From assembly GCF_015476655.1 (NCBI RefSeq), contig NZ_JABFHF010000009.1:124001-188000 (forward strand): a DNA stretch of 64,000 bases. The letters run 5' to 3'. Positions 46,492-54,706 of this stretch are shown here, in pieces. This DNA is from Aquiflexum lacus (GTDB lineage Bacteria; Bacteroidota; Bacteroidia; Cytophagales; Cyclobacteriaceae). The position numbers and the translations under genes are program-made. Within the stretch, counting starts at the first letter, position 1. Each line of letters starts with the position of its first letter. Under the pieces are notes generated by a model. That model was not told where the DNA came from. It saw only the letters and a program-made list of their open reading frames with translations, and ran no database searches.

Positions 46492-47799
46492 ATGAAATTA
46501 TCTCGATCAGCTAGCCTAGCCCTATTTTTATTATTTTCTTTTTATTTGACTTCCTGTAATTCAAAAGAGGAAAAGCAAGAAACCCTAAATAAGCAAGAAG
46601 AACTTGGGCCTAGGCATTTGAGGGTCATTTGGACTGAGGACCCATCTACCTATGCAATAATATCATGGACTACCATGCTTGAGCATGGTAAAAAACACAC
46701 TGTATATTATGATACGGTAAGTAGAGAAGGGGTTAAGCTAGATTATTCATTTCAAGTGCTCGCTTCCAAAAATGGGGCGATTTCCATGGTGGAAGAGGAT
46801 TTTAAGGAAGGAGTTTCGCAGGGATATTATCATCATGCAGATTTAAAAAATCTCAAGCCCTCTACTACGTACTATTTTGTTGTTGAAACCGATGATTTGG
46901 TTTCTGACGAGTTCTATTTTATATCCGGTCCTGAGGACGATAGAGCATTTTCTTTGCTTTGGGGCGGGGATTCCCGGCTGGGTGGTCCTGATCCTAGGTA
47001 TGCAGGAAGAACCCCACATGTTGACAGACAGGCGATGAATAGAAGAATCAAAGCCTTGATGGATGAAGATCCAAACATACTTGGATTTATTCATGGAGCT
47101 GATTATGGTACCACGGCAGATTGGAGGCATTTATATTGGTGGTTTGAAGATCATGAACTAGTCATTGGGGAAGGCAATAGACTTTTACCTTTGATTATTT
47201 CGAGGGGAAACCATGATATGCAAATTGGATTTGAAGAAAATTTTTGGTTAGGCGATACACAAAGAAAAAGGGGCTTTGATTATTATTTTTCAACTCAATT
47301 GGGTTCGGAAACTGCCATTCTCACCTTAAACACAGAAATAAGTGTTGCAGGTGATCAAAGGGATTGGTTGGAAGAAAATCTCCCAAAAAAGCGCGAGGAA
47401 AATAGATGGCTTTTGGTCAACTACCACAGACCTGCGTATCCCGTTGTTAAAGACTTTGAAAATGCAACATTTAAAAGAGTCAGGGATACCTGGGTACCTT
47501 ATTTTGAAAAATACAATATCGACCTTGCTTTGGAATCCGATGGACATATTTTGAAAAGGACAGTTCCGATTCGGAATAATAAATATGATGAAACGGGCAT
47601 AATATATATAGGAGAAGGTGGCCTTGGAGTTCCCCAAAGAGTTGCGGACAGTACAAGGTGGTTTATTCAACCTCCCGGATTTGCCATGAGTGCACACAAT
47701 GTTCATAAACTCACATTCTCAGAAGATAAAATCTCAATTAAGGCCTTTGGAATGGAAGGAGAAATTTTGGATCAATTTGAAGTCAAACCCCGAAAATAG
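46492..47799 (+). CDS. Purple acid phosphatase-like metallophosphoesterase lipoprotein
   Basis: A 435-residue lipoprotein (signal SLALFLLFSFYLTSC). An N-terminal fibronectin-like domain (about 40-150: HLRVIWTEDPSTYAIISWTT with NLKPSTTYYFVVET) is as in purple acid phosphatases, followed by a calcineurin-type phosphoesterase core: WGGDSRLGGPD, HGADYGTTADW, SRGNHDMQIG, NYHRPAYP and SDGHILKRT. The last motif is normally GHxH, and here the second His is Leu, so metal binding or activity may differ. ATG 46492 is used, since the longer frame would cross the upstream hairpin. The context suggests phosphate release at the cell surface. Confidence 0.85.
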   Translation: MKLSRSASLALFLLFSFYLTSCNSKEEKQETLNKQEELGPRHLRVIWTEDPSTYAIISWTTMLEHGKKHTVYYDTVSREGVKLDYSFQVLASKNGAISMVEEDFKEGVSQGYYHHADLKNLKPSTTYYFVVETDDLVSDEFYFISGPEDDRAFSLLWGGDSRLGGPDPRYAGRTPHVDRQAMNRRIKALMDEDPNILGFIHGADYGTTADWRHLYWWFEDHELVIGEGNRLLPLIISRGNHDMQIGFEENFWLGDTQRKRGFDYYFSTQLGSETAILTLNTEISVAGDQRDWLEENLPKKREENRWLLVNYHRPAYPVVKDFENATFKRVRDTWVPYFEKYNIDLALESDGHILKRTVPIRNNKYDETGIIYIGEGGLGVPQRVADSTRWFIQPPGFAMSAHNVHKLTFSEDKISIKAFGMEGEILDQFEVKPRK

Positions 47800-47810
47800 A
47801 ATTGAAGTAA

Positions 47811-48581
47811 ATGATGAAGGTTGTTTCAGTTGAGAGGGTTCTTTGGCTTTTAAAATCTGCTTTACTTCTTCAATGTGTTGGTGTGTTCTTTTATCTCAAA
47901 GGTGGCAGTCCCATCGAAACCATGCTTTTTATGGAATTGGGTTTGGAACAGTCCCAATCAAAATTTCTTGAGAATATTGTGGCTTGGGTATTTTTAGTTT
48001 TTGGAGCAATAGCTTTTTTCAGGCCCAACAGATATTTGCTGGTGTTTATTGCCCTGTTAACCTTGGGATTGGCTTATGTCATCAAACGACAAGCAGGCAG
48101 TCCATTCACAGATTGGAGTATTCCAGCTCATTTTGTGAGGATAATTTTGCCAATAGGCATCCTCTCATTAACAAATTATAAGAAAAATGTTAATGTTGCT
48201 TATTGGATACTTTTGGTAGGATTGTCCATTACTTTTATCACACATGGACTTGAGGCATGGTCATTACATCCAAGATTCATTGATTATCTTTTGATTTCAT
48301 CAGAGAATACTTTTGGGATCAGGCTAAAACAGTTTCAGGCAGAAATAGTACTTAAAATTATAGGATTACTTGATATCCTAGCGGCATTGTCGGCAATTGT
48401 ATTTTCAACCAATGCTGTTTTATATTGGATGGCATTTTGGGGATTCATCACTGCTTTTGCCAGGGTCACTGAATTGGGCTTAGGCTTGTACCCGGAGGTA
48501 CTTATCAGGGCAGGACATTACTTGGTTCCTATTGGATTGGTATGGCTCAATGGAATCAGGAAAGAACCTAAGGCTCCATAA
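47811..48581 (+). CDS. Multi-pass membrane protein of unknown function
   Basis: A 256-residue protein with about seven hydrophobic segments (VLWLLKSALLLQCVGVFFYL, FLENIVAWVFLVFGAIAFF, YLLVFIALLTLGLAYVI, VAYWILLVGLSITFITHGL and others). No family recognised. It starts 12 nt after the phosphatase gene, so it is probably cotranscribed with the phosphorus cluster. Its end overlaps the converging acetyltransferase gene by 14 bp. Confidence 0.65.
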   Translation: MMKVVSVERVLWLLKSALLLQCVGVFFYLKGGSPIETMLFMELGLEQSQSKFLENIVAWVFLVFGAIAFFRPNRYLLVFIALLTLGLAYVIKRQAGSPFTDWSIPAHFVRIILPIGILSLTNYKKNVNVAYWILLVGLSITFITHGLEAWSLHPRFIDYLLISSENTFGIRLKQFQAEIVLKIIGLLDILAALSAIVFSTNAVLYWMAFWGFITAFARVTELGLGLYPEVLIRAGHYLVPIGLVWLNGIRKEPKAP

Positions 48582-49017
48582 AGAATCTCATCTTCTGTTT
48601 TCCGATACTGCCAAGTCCCACATAAAATTTGATCGCCATGGCATTGTATTCGGGGGTTTGCCATTGGATATTGACACAATTTTTATCTTTGGCTACTTTT
48701 CTGATTCTTTCCATGATATCAGTACCTATTCCTTTTCCTCTACATACCTCGCTAAGGTAAAGGCAATCCATGTAAAGAAAAGGTGCTGCTTCCCAAGTTG
48801 AGAAGTCTATGGTGAAGGAAGTAAAACCTTCAACCTTACCGTCGATTTCCACCATCCAACAGTTTAATTTTTTATTAGCGCCAAAGATTGCATTTCTAAG
48901 CCCCTCTTCTTTCCCCTCCGGTGAATACTCCGCCTTTTCATATTGCGCATGAGCAGCACATAACGTCACGAGTTCGGGTAGGTCTTTTTCTTCACAAGGT
49001 CTGATAATATAATCCAT
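48568..49017 (-). CDS. GNAT family N-acetyltransferase
   Basis: A 149-residue acetyltransferase of the GNAT fold. Motif A is LSEVCRGKGIGTDIMERIRK near residue 90 (R-x-x-G-x-G acetyl-CoA loop), and motif B is NIQWQTPEYNAMAIKFYVGL near 120. The start MDYIIRPCEEKDLPEL (49017) is the usual GNAT beginning; an upstream ATG adds nine residues. The substrate is unknown. Family resemblance is to small-molecule acetyltransferases. It overlaps the converging membrane protein gene. Confidence 0.88.
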   Translation of the reverse strand: MDYIIRPCEEKDLPELVTLCAAHAQYEKAEYSPEGKEEGLRNAIFGANKKLNCWMVEIDGKVEGFTSFTIDFSTWEAAPFLYMDCLYLSEVCRGKGIGTDIMERIRKVAKDKNCVNIQWQTPEYNAMAIKFYVGLGSIGKQKMRFFMEP

Positions 49018-49104
49018 CGGTTCAGGGTCTTTGGGATATAACATTGATTTCTATGGAAAAATGAAGAAAAAAATTGATTTCTCTAAAAAGGAAGGGTAAA
49101 ATCT

Positions 49105-49335
49105 TCAGAAAACTTGGTATACGGGATAAATAAAATAATAAAACATCAATCCGGAAAGACAACAGGAAATAACAAAACTGATCCCCATTATTTTTTTGTA
49201 TTCTAAAAATAATCGTAACCTCCTTTCTTTTTCTTCCAAGGATTTGATACCTCCGGGAATATACACCTGCAACAAAGCTACTGAAGTCATAAAGTAGGTG
49301 ACTAACAAAAACAATAAACTAAAGAATATATCCAT
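49105..49335 (-). CDS. Small two-helix membrane protein, 76 aa
   Basis: A 76-residue protein with helices at about 5-27 (FSLLFLLVTYFMTSVALLQV) and 50-70 (IMGISFVISCCLSGLMFYYF), joined by a charged loop (KSLEEKERRLRLFLEYKK). No family recognised. It lies 60 nt downstream of the acetyltransferase start region on the same strand but with its own probable promoter. The 389 bp from 49336 to 49724 hold no other gene, only the tamB promoter and N-terminal codons. Confidence 0.55.
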   Translation of the reverse strand: MDIFFSLLFLLVTYFMTSVALLQVYIPGGIKSLEEKERRLRLFLEYKKIMGISFVISCCLSGLMFYYFIYPVYQVF

Positions 49336-49635
49336 GATAATCAGGTTTTTAATTCAATAAACAAATTTAATTTTCCCTGGAGAAAAACAACAGTCAACCT
49401 GACAATGGTAATAATAAATTAAAGTACAGGTGATGTTGGGATAATAAGATGATGGTTTCAGTGAATTTTAAAAAACCTTTTCAAAAGGCTATAATTCATG
49501 CGACCTTATTTGAGTTTTAATTTGCCATGTTTGATCTCAAGGTATAATTGACTAAAACTGATTCTGATTAAAATCGAATTATGATAGCACAACCACACTT
49601 TATCCAAGTTCCTCGTTATATAGCTGTATAAGCCT

Positions 49636-49643
49636 TATATTTG
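49636..49643 (+). promoter_or_regulatory. -7 box of tamB-tamL
   Basis: A perfect TATATTTG. The predicted transcript start near 49650 lies about 24 nt before the ATC codon that would give the full tamB N-terminus. Confidence 0.5.
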
Positions 49644-49724
49644 AGATTACTTGACCAGTAAAATCACAATTCTATCAAAAAGTTTGTAAAAACATTTTTC
49701 AAAATTCTGGGTATTGCCATAGGA

Positions 49725-52700
49725 GTGTTGCTACTTTTATTGGTGGTTATTATTCTGTTTGTCAGAAGCCCTTGGGGACAAAATATAATTATTAAAAAAG
49801 CCACTTCCTATGTTTCCCAAAAAACAGACACGCGCGTTGGTTTAGATCGACTTTTTATAACATTCAGGGGTGATTTGTACATGGAAGGACTCTATTTGGA
49901 AGATTTGAATTCAGATACACTGCTCTACTCCAAAAAGCTGGAAACCGGGATTGAAATTTGGCCGCTGATAAAAAACGGAGATATAGCTATCTCCAAACTT
50001 CAATGGGAAGGGTTGACTGCAAAGGTCAAAAGAGACAGTGTCAGCAAAGCATTTAATTTTGATTTTTTAATTGAGGCTTTTGTCTCTGAGACTGATAATG
50101 TGAAAGAGAGTGGCGTTGAGGATGATTCCAGTCCCTTTCCTGAATTATCACTAGGCCCTGTAAATATGGAGAATTTTGACTTGAAATATGATGATCAGAT
50201 TTTGGGTATTCAAGCAAATGCTTCATGGAAAATCATTCGCTTGGTTACGGATGAAATTGATCTGAACAAGATGAATTTTGGGATTGATGAATTTTTAATT
50301 GGAGACGCAGATATCCAATACCTTCAATTCAAAGCGTTTCCTGAAAGTGAGGAAACTGAAACACCTACAGAATTACCGCTACCCTTGCTTGTTCTTGAAA
50401 AACTGCAGATTCAAAATACCAAAGTTGATTATGAGTCTACGCCGGATGGTATACAGGCATTGGTCTATTTGGATGATCTTTTTTTATCGCTACCCGAAGC
50501 AAACCTAGAAGATCAAAAAATATTACTCGAAAGACTGACATTGAGCAATTCCGATTTTTCATTGGAAATGGCCGATATTGAGAATCCAGAGGAACCAAAT
50601 AAAGCCACAGAACTTCAATCAGGTGGATTTGAGTGGCCTGATTGGTGGGTAGAAATTGGTTCTCTTGATTTTGAAAATATTGGGTTTGATTACAGTCTAT
50701 CAGATGCACAGATAAAAAATGGGTCTTTTAACCCTGACGCCATAAATCTGTCAGGGTTGGATTTTTCCGTCAACAACTTTTCTTTTAAAGATGAAAATGT
50801 GAAAGGGAGAATTGATCAAATTTCCTTCCAAGAGAGCAGCGGACTTTCCTTGGATCAGTTTTCCACCAAATTTTCAATTTCAGACCATCAACTTGAAATT
50901 GAATCATTCAATTTAAAAACTGCTCAATCAGCGTTAACAGCAGATTTAGGTTTTAAATATCATTCACTGGTTGAATTGATCAATAAGCCGCAAGATTCTG
51001 AATTTAACCTTTCAATTGATGAACTGAAGACTGATGGATCCGAAGCTTTATATTTTGTACCTGAATTGGAAGAAGAGCTCTATTTTAACGAATTGATGAA
51101 AAATGGTGTTGTCGGCAGCGGTCAAGTCATTGGGGATTCAAAAAATCTTTCCATCCCAAAATTTGACCTAAAGTATGGTGAAGAAACAACATTGAGGATC
51201 CGGTCGGCAGATTTTTCTGATTTCCTTGATTCAGAAAAAATACAACTGGATTTAAAGGAATTTGATTTGATGACCACGGCTGAGGCAATTGATCCTTTTT
51301 TGGAGGATTATGATTATAATATTCCACATGAAATTAACCTAAAAGTAAAGGCAAAAGGCGGTTTAAAAGCCATGATTGCAGATGTTTTGTTAAATACATC
51401 AGATGGGGATGTAGCTTTCACAGCTGATTATAAAGACAATGAAACATATTTTTTTAAATCTACTTTGATTCTGGATCAACTGGATTTGGGGAAAATTATG
51501 GCCCTTTCCGAACTCAGGCCAATAACTCTTGAAACGGAAATTCAAGGTTCTGGAACTGAATTAAGTGATTTGGAGGGTTTGATGAGTATGAAAATTGATA
51601 ATTTAATCTGGAGTGATTATGACTTTTCAGACTTGGAATTTTCTATTGAAGCAAATGATGGTTTTGCCGAATTGGAAATGGGATTTCAAAATGAAGCATT
51701 GGAATTTGATTTGGATCTGCGCGCCAAACTGGATACTGTTGATTCTGAGGTCAATTTCATTTTGGATTTGAGAAAATTAAAATCTGAGGTTTTTGGACTG
51801 ACTGCACAGGACATCAATACCACGATGAAAGTAAGTGGTTCATTAGAAGGTGATTTGGAAGATTTTGTGGCCAGTTTGAATATCGATGAAGGGTTCTTTT
51901 ATTATGACGGAAGATCTTTTCCTTTGGGACAAGTTGATTTTCAGACAACCATGAACCCTGAAACTTCTGAACTTAAAATCAATTCAGATTTTTTGGTTGG
52001 AGAGTTTCAGGCTACTGGTTCTCTAGCGGATATCAGCACATCTATTGAAAATTATTTTCAGGAATTGATAGCAAAAGAATCAAGCTCCATAGATTTACCT
52101 GAAATCACAGCGCAAGCTGATTTCAAATTTCATTCTACACCTTTTATAGATCAGCTTCTAATCTCTGGAATTGAGGAATTGGACACAGTTCATATTGATC
52201 TTTTATTTGATTCAAAGGCGAGGATATTGAATTCAAATGTATTTGTTTCAAACGTACGGTATACAGATATCGAATTGGATACTTTAAAAATTGATTTTAA
52301 AGGAGATCAATCCGTGCTAAAATTGGATGCTGGATTTCAACATTTAGCCATTGGTCCTGTCGATATGGGTGAAACCAACTTGGTGATGGAGTTTGAAAAC
52401 AGTATGCTGGAATTTGGCTTTATTTCAAGAAATGACACCACGAAAGTGATGCAGCTTTTTTCTGAATTCAGCTTATCTGAAGATACCGTAACTTTTCATA
52501 TTGATCCGAAAGGACTGATACTGAATTCAAGAGCTTGGTCAATTCCTGAGGATAATTTAGTGACGTACACGCCCAATTTCCTCAATTTCAATGAATTCAA
52601 TTTTTCTAGAAATGGTCAATCACTTAGTTTTACCAATGAATTGAATAATATTGACACGGATGATATTGGCGTGTCTTTTCAGGATTTCAGATTGAGTACA

Positions 52701-54704
52701 CTATTGGGCTTTTTAAATCCGGATGACCCTTTGGCAAAAGGAATTGCTAATGGTAAGTTGATAGTGGAAAATCCATTTGAAGCGATTGGTGTTGTAGCGG
52801 ATTTTGAAGTCAGGGAGATGGAGGTGTTTGAAATTCCTTTGGGGAATTTATCAGTGGAGGCCACAGCAAATAGCTTAGAAGAATATGATTTTAATCTTTC
52901 ACTCAAAGAAGGTGGGATAGACCTTGATTTAGCCGGAATGATTGTGGCTGATTCGGTAAGTTCAAAATTGGATCTCAATATGAGTTTAAATGCTTTTCAA
53001 TTGTCATTGTTGGATAAGATCAGTGATGGAGAAGTTAGAAATGGGAAAGGAATTATTTCCGGACAGATTAAATTGGAAGGCAGCATACAGGATCCCATTT
53101 ACAAAGGAGAGGTTTTCTTTGAGGAGGCAGGATTCCTCATATCGGATTTCAACACCTCATTCCTACTTCCCAATGAAAAAATCAATATGGATAATTCGGG
53201 CTTCACCTTTAATAAGTTCAACATCAAAGATGTAAATGGAAATGCCTTTGTGATTGATGGGAAAGTCATTACCGATGATTTTTTAGATGTTGGGTTTGAC
53301 CTTAAGCTTGTGACACAAAACTTCCAGGTCATGAATTCAACACGTGCTGATAATGACTTGTTTTTTGGAAAAGCCAATGTTGACCTTGACATGACGGTTG
53401 GTGGATCGATGAGTCTTCCTGTAGTCACTGTTCAACTGAAAGTTAACCAAGATTCCAATGTTTCATTTATTGTGCCTGAGGATCAATTGGATATGATCGA
53501 AAGGACTGGCGTGGTTATTTTTGTTAACCACAATGATCCCTATGATATCCTTACCCAACGAGAAATGGATATTTCGACCAAAGGATTTGTTGGGTATGAT
53601 GTCAGGGCAAATTTGCAGGTAGACCCTGAAACTGTTTTCAACCTGATTGTAGATGAAAGGACAGGTGATAACCTTAGGATTCAAGGTGAGGCTGACCTCA
53701 ATATGTTGATGAATCCAAATGGGGATATTTCGCTTTCCGGACGTTATGAAGTAAGAAGTGGTCATTATGAACTGAATTTATTTGGATTGGTCAACAGGAG
53801 ATTTGAATTGGCAAAGGGAAGTTCAGTAGTCTGGAATGGAGACCCAATGGATGCCACTTTGGATTTGACAGCGATCTATAATGTTCGGACCTCAGCATCT
53901 GAATTGATGCAGGCCCAACTGAGCGGTACTGACGGAGAAACCAGAGGACAGTTCAGACAGGTACTTAATTTTATGGTTTATCTTAAAATAGGAGGAGAAC
54001 TGGTGAAACCTGAAATATCTTTTGAACTTGACATGGCTGAACAGGAAAGAGGGGCTTTTGGAGGAAGTGTATACGGCATGATTCAACAGATCAATGAAAA
54101 AGATGATGATCTGATCAAACAGGTCTTTTCCTTATTGGTTTTGAATCAGTTTTTTCCGGTCATGGGCAATGATGGTACCACAGGCGGGTCGGTCAATCTT
54201 GCCCGCTCAAGCGTCAGTCAGGTACTTTCTTCCCAGCTCAACGCCCTGTCGGGTAAATTATTCGGGGATTCAGGATTTTCTGTCGATTTTGACCTGGATT
54301 CCTACACTGATTTTCAATCAGGAGGACCCGCTGATCGAACCCAATTGAACGTTGCGGCTCAACAGCGGTTGATGGATGATAGGTTGGTGATTTCTGTTGG
54401 AGGTCAGGTGGATGTAGAGGGTGGCAGTCAAGAAATCGATCAGGGAGACGCCTTATTTGGTGATGTCAGTTTGGAGTATTTGCTGGATACCCGTGGACAA
54501 TGGAGAGTTAAAGCATATCGGAAAAACCAGTTTGAATCTGTAATAGATGGTCAACTGATTGTCACAGGCATTTCATTTATTTTTAATAAAGAATTCAATG
54601 CTTTCAAAGAATTATGGAAAAGGGCACCCAAACCAGAAGCATTTTCGGAGGAAGAAAATGAGAAAGAAGAAATGAATGTTGAAGGTGAAAAAACAGAAAA
54701 TTAA
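49725..54704 (+). CDS. tamB: Translocation/assembly module protein TamB
   Basis: A giant 1659-residue AsmA-like protein that spans the periplasm, works with an Omp85 partner (TamA/TamL) and is thought to move lipids or proteins to the outer membrane. An N-terminal membrane anchor (LLLLLVVIILFV), a long repetitive beta structure and the C-terminal DUF490/TamB domain are present (about 1240-1620; WNGDPMDATLDLTAIYNVRT, VYLKIGGELVKPEISFELDM). GTG 49725 is the first standard start, but 17 more codons upstream (49674 on, KKFVKTFFKILGIAIG) clearly belong to the anchor; they follow an ATC codon. The next gene, tamL, starts 2 nt after the stop. Confidence 0.93.
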   Translation: MLLLLLVVIILFVRSPWGQNIIIKKATSYVSQKTDTRVGLDRLFITFRGDLYMEGLYLEDLNSDTLLYSKKLETGIEIWPLIKNGDIAISKLQWEGLTAKVKRDSVSKAFNFDFLIEAFVSETDNVKESGVEDDSSPFPELSLGPVNMENFDLKYDDQILGIQANASWKIIRLVTDEIDLNKMNFGIDEFLIGDADIQYLQFKAFPESEETETPTELPLPLLVLEKLQIQNTKVDYESTPDGIQALVYLDDLFLSLPEANLEDQKILLERLTLSNSDFSLEMADIENPEEPNKATELQSGGFEWPDWWVEIGSLDFENIGFDYSLSDAQIKNGSFNPDAINLSGLDFSVNNFSFKDENVKGRIDQISFQESSGLSLDQFSTKFSISDHQLEIESFNLKTAQSALTADLGFKYHSLVELINKPQDSEFNLSIDELKTDGSEALYFVPELEEELYFNELMKNGVVGSGQVIGDSKNLSIPKFDLKYGEETTLRIRSADFSDFLDSEKIQLDLKEFDLMTTAEAIDPFLEDYDYNIPHEINLKVKAKGGLKAMIADVLLNTSDGDVAFTADYKDNETYFFKSTLILDQLDLGKIMALSELRPITLETEIQGSGTELSDLEGLMSMKIDNLIWSDYDFSDLEFSIEANDGFAELEMGFQNEALEFDLDLRAKLDTVDSEVNFILDLRKLKSEVFGLTAQDINTTMKVSGSLEGDLEDFVASLNIDEGFFYYDGRSFPLGQVDFQTTMNPETSELKINSDFLVGEFQATGSLADISTSIENYFQELIAKESSSIDLPEITAQADFKFHSTPFIDQLLISGIEELDTVHIDLLFDSKARILNSNVFVSNVRYTDIELDTLKIDFKGDQSVLKLDAGFQHLAIGPVDMGETNLVMEFENSMLEFGFISRNDTTKVMQLFSEFSLSEDTVTFHIDPKGLILNSRAWSIPEDNLVTYTPNFLNFNEFNFSRNGQSLSFTNELNNIDTDDIGVSFQDFRLSTLLGFLNPDDPLAKGIANGKLIVENPFEAIGVVADFEVREMEVFEIPLGNLSVEATANSLEEYDFNLSLKEGGIDLDLAGMIVADSVSSKLDLNMSLNAFQLSLLDKISDGEVRNGKGIISGQIKLEGSIQDPIYKGEVFFEEAGFLISDFNTSFLLPNEKINMDNSGFTFNKFNIKDVNGNAFVIDGKVITDDFLDVGFDLKLVTQNFQVMNSTRADNDLFFGKANVDLDMTVGGSMSLPVVTVQLKVNQDSNVSFIVPEDQLDMIERTGVVIFVNHNDPYDILTQREMDISTKGFVGYDVRANLQVDPETVFNLIVDERTGDNLRIQGEADLNMLMNPNGDISLSGRYEVRSGHYELNLFGLVNRRFELAKGSSVVWNGDPMDATLDLTAIYNVRTSASELMQAQLSGTDGETRGQFRQVLNFMVYLKIGGELVKPEISFELDMAEQERGAFGGSVYGMIQQINEKDDDLIKQVFSLLVLNQFFPVMGNDGTTGGSVNLARSSVSQVLSSQLNALSGKLFGDSGFSVDFDLDSYTDFQSGGPADRTQLNVAAQQRLMDDRLVISVGGQVDVEGGSQEIDQGDALFGDVSLEYLLDTRGQWRVKAYRKNQFESVIDGQLIVTGISFIFNKEFNAFKELWKRAPKPEAFSEEENEKEEMNVEGEKTEN

Positions 54705-54706
54705 TT

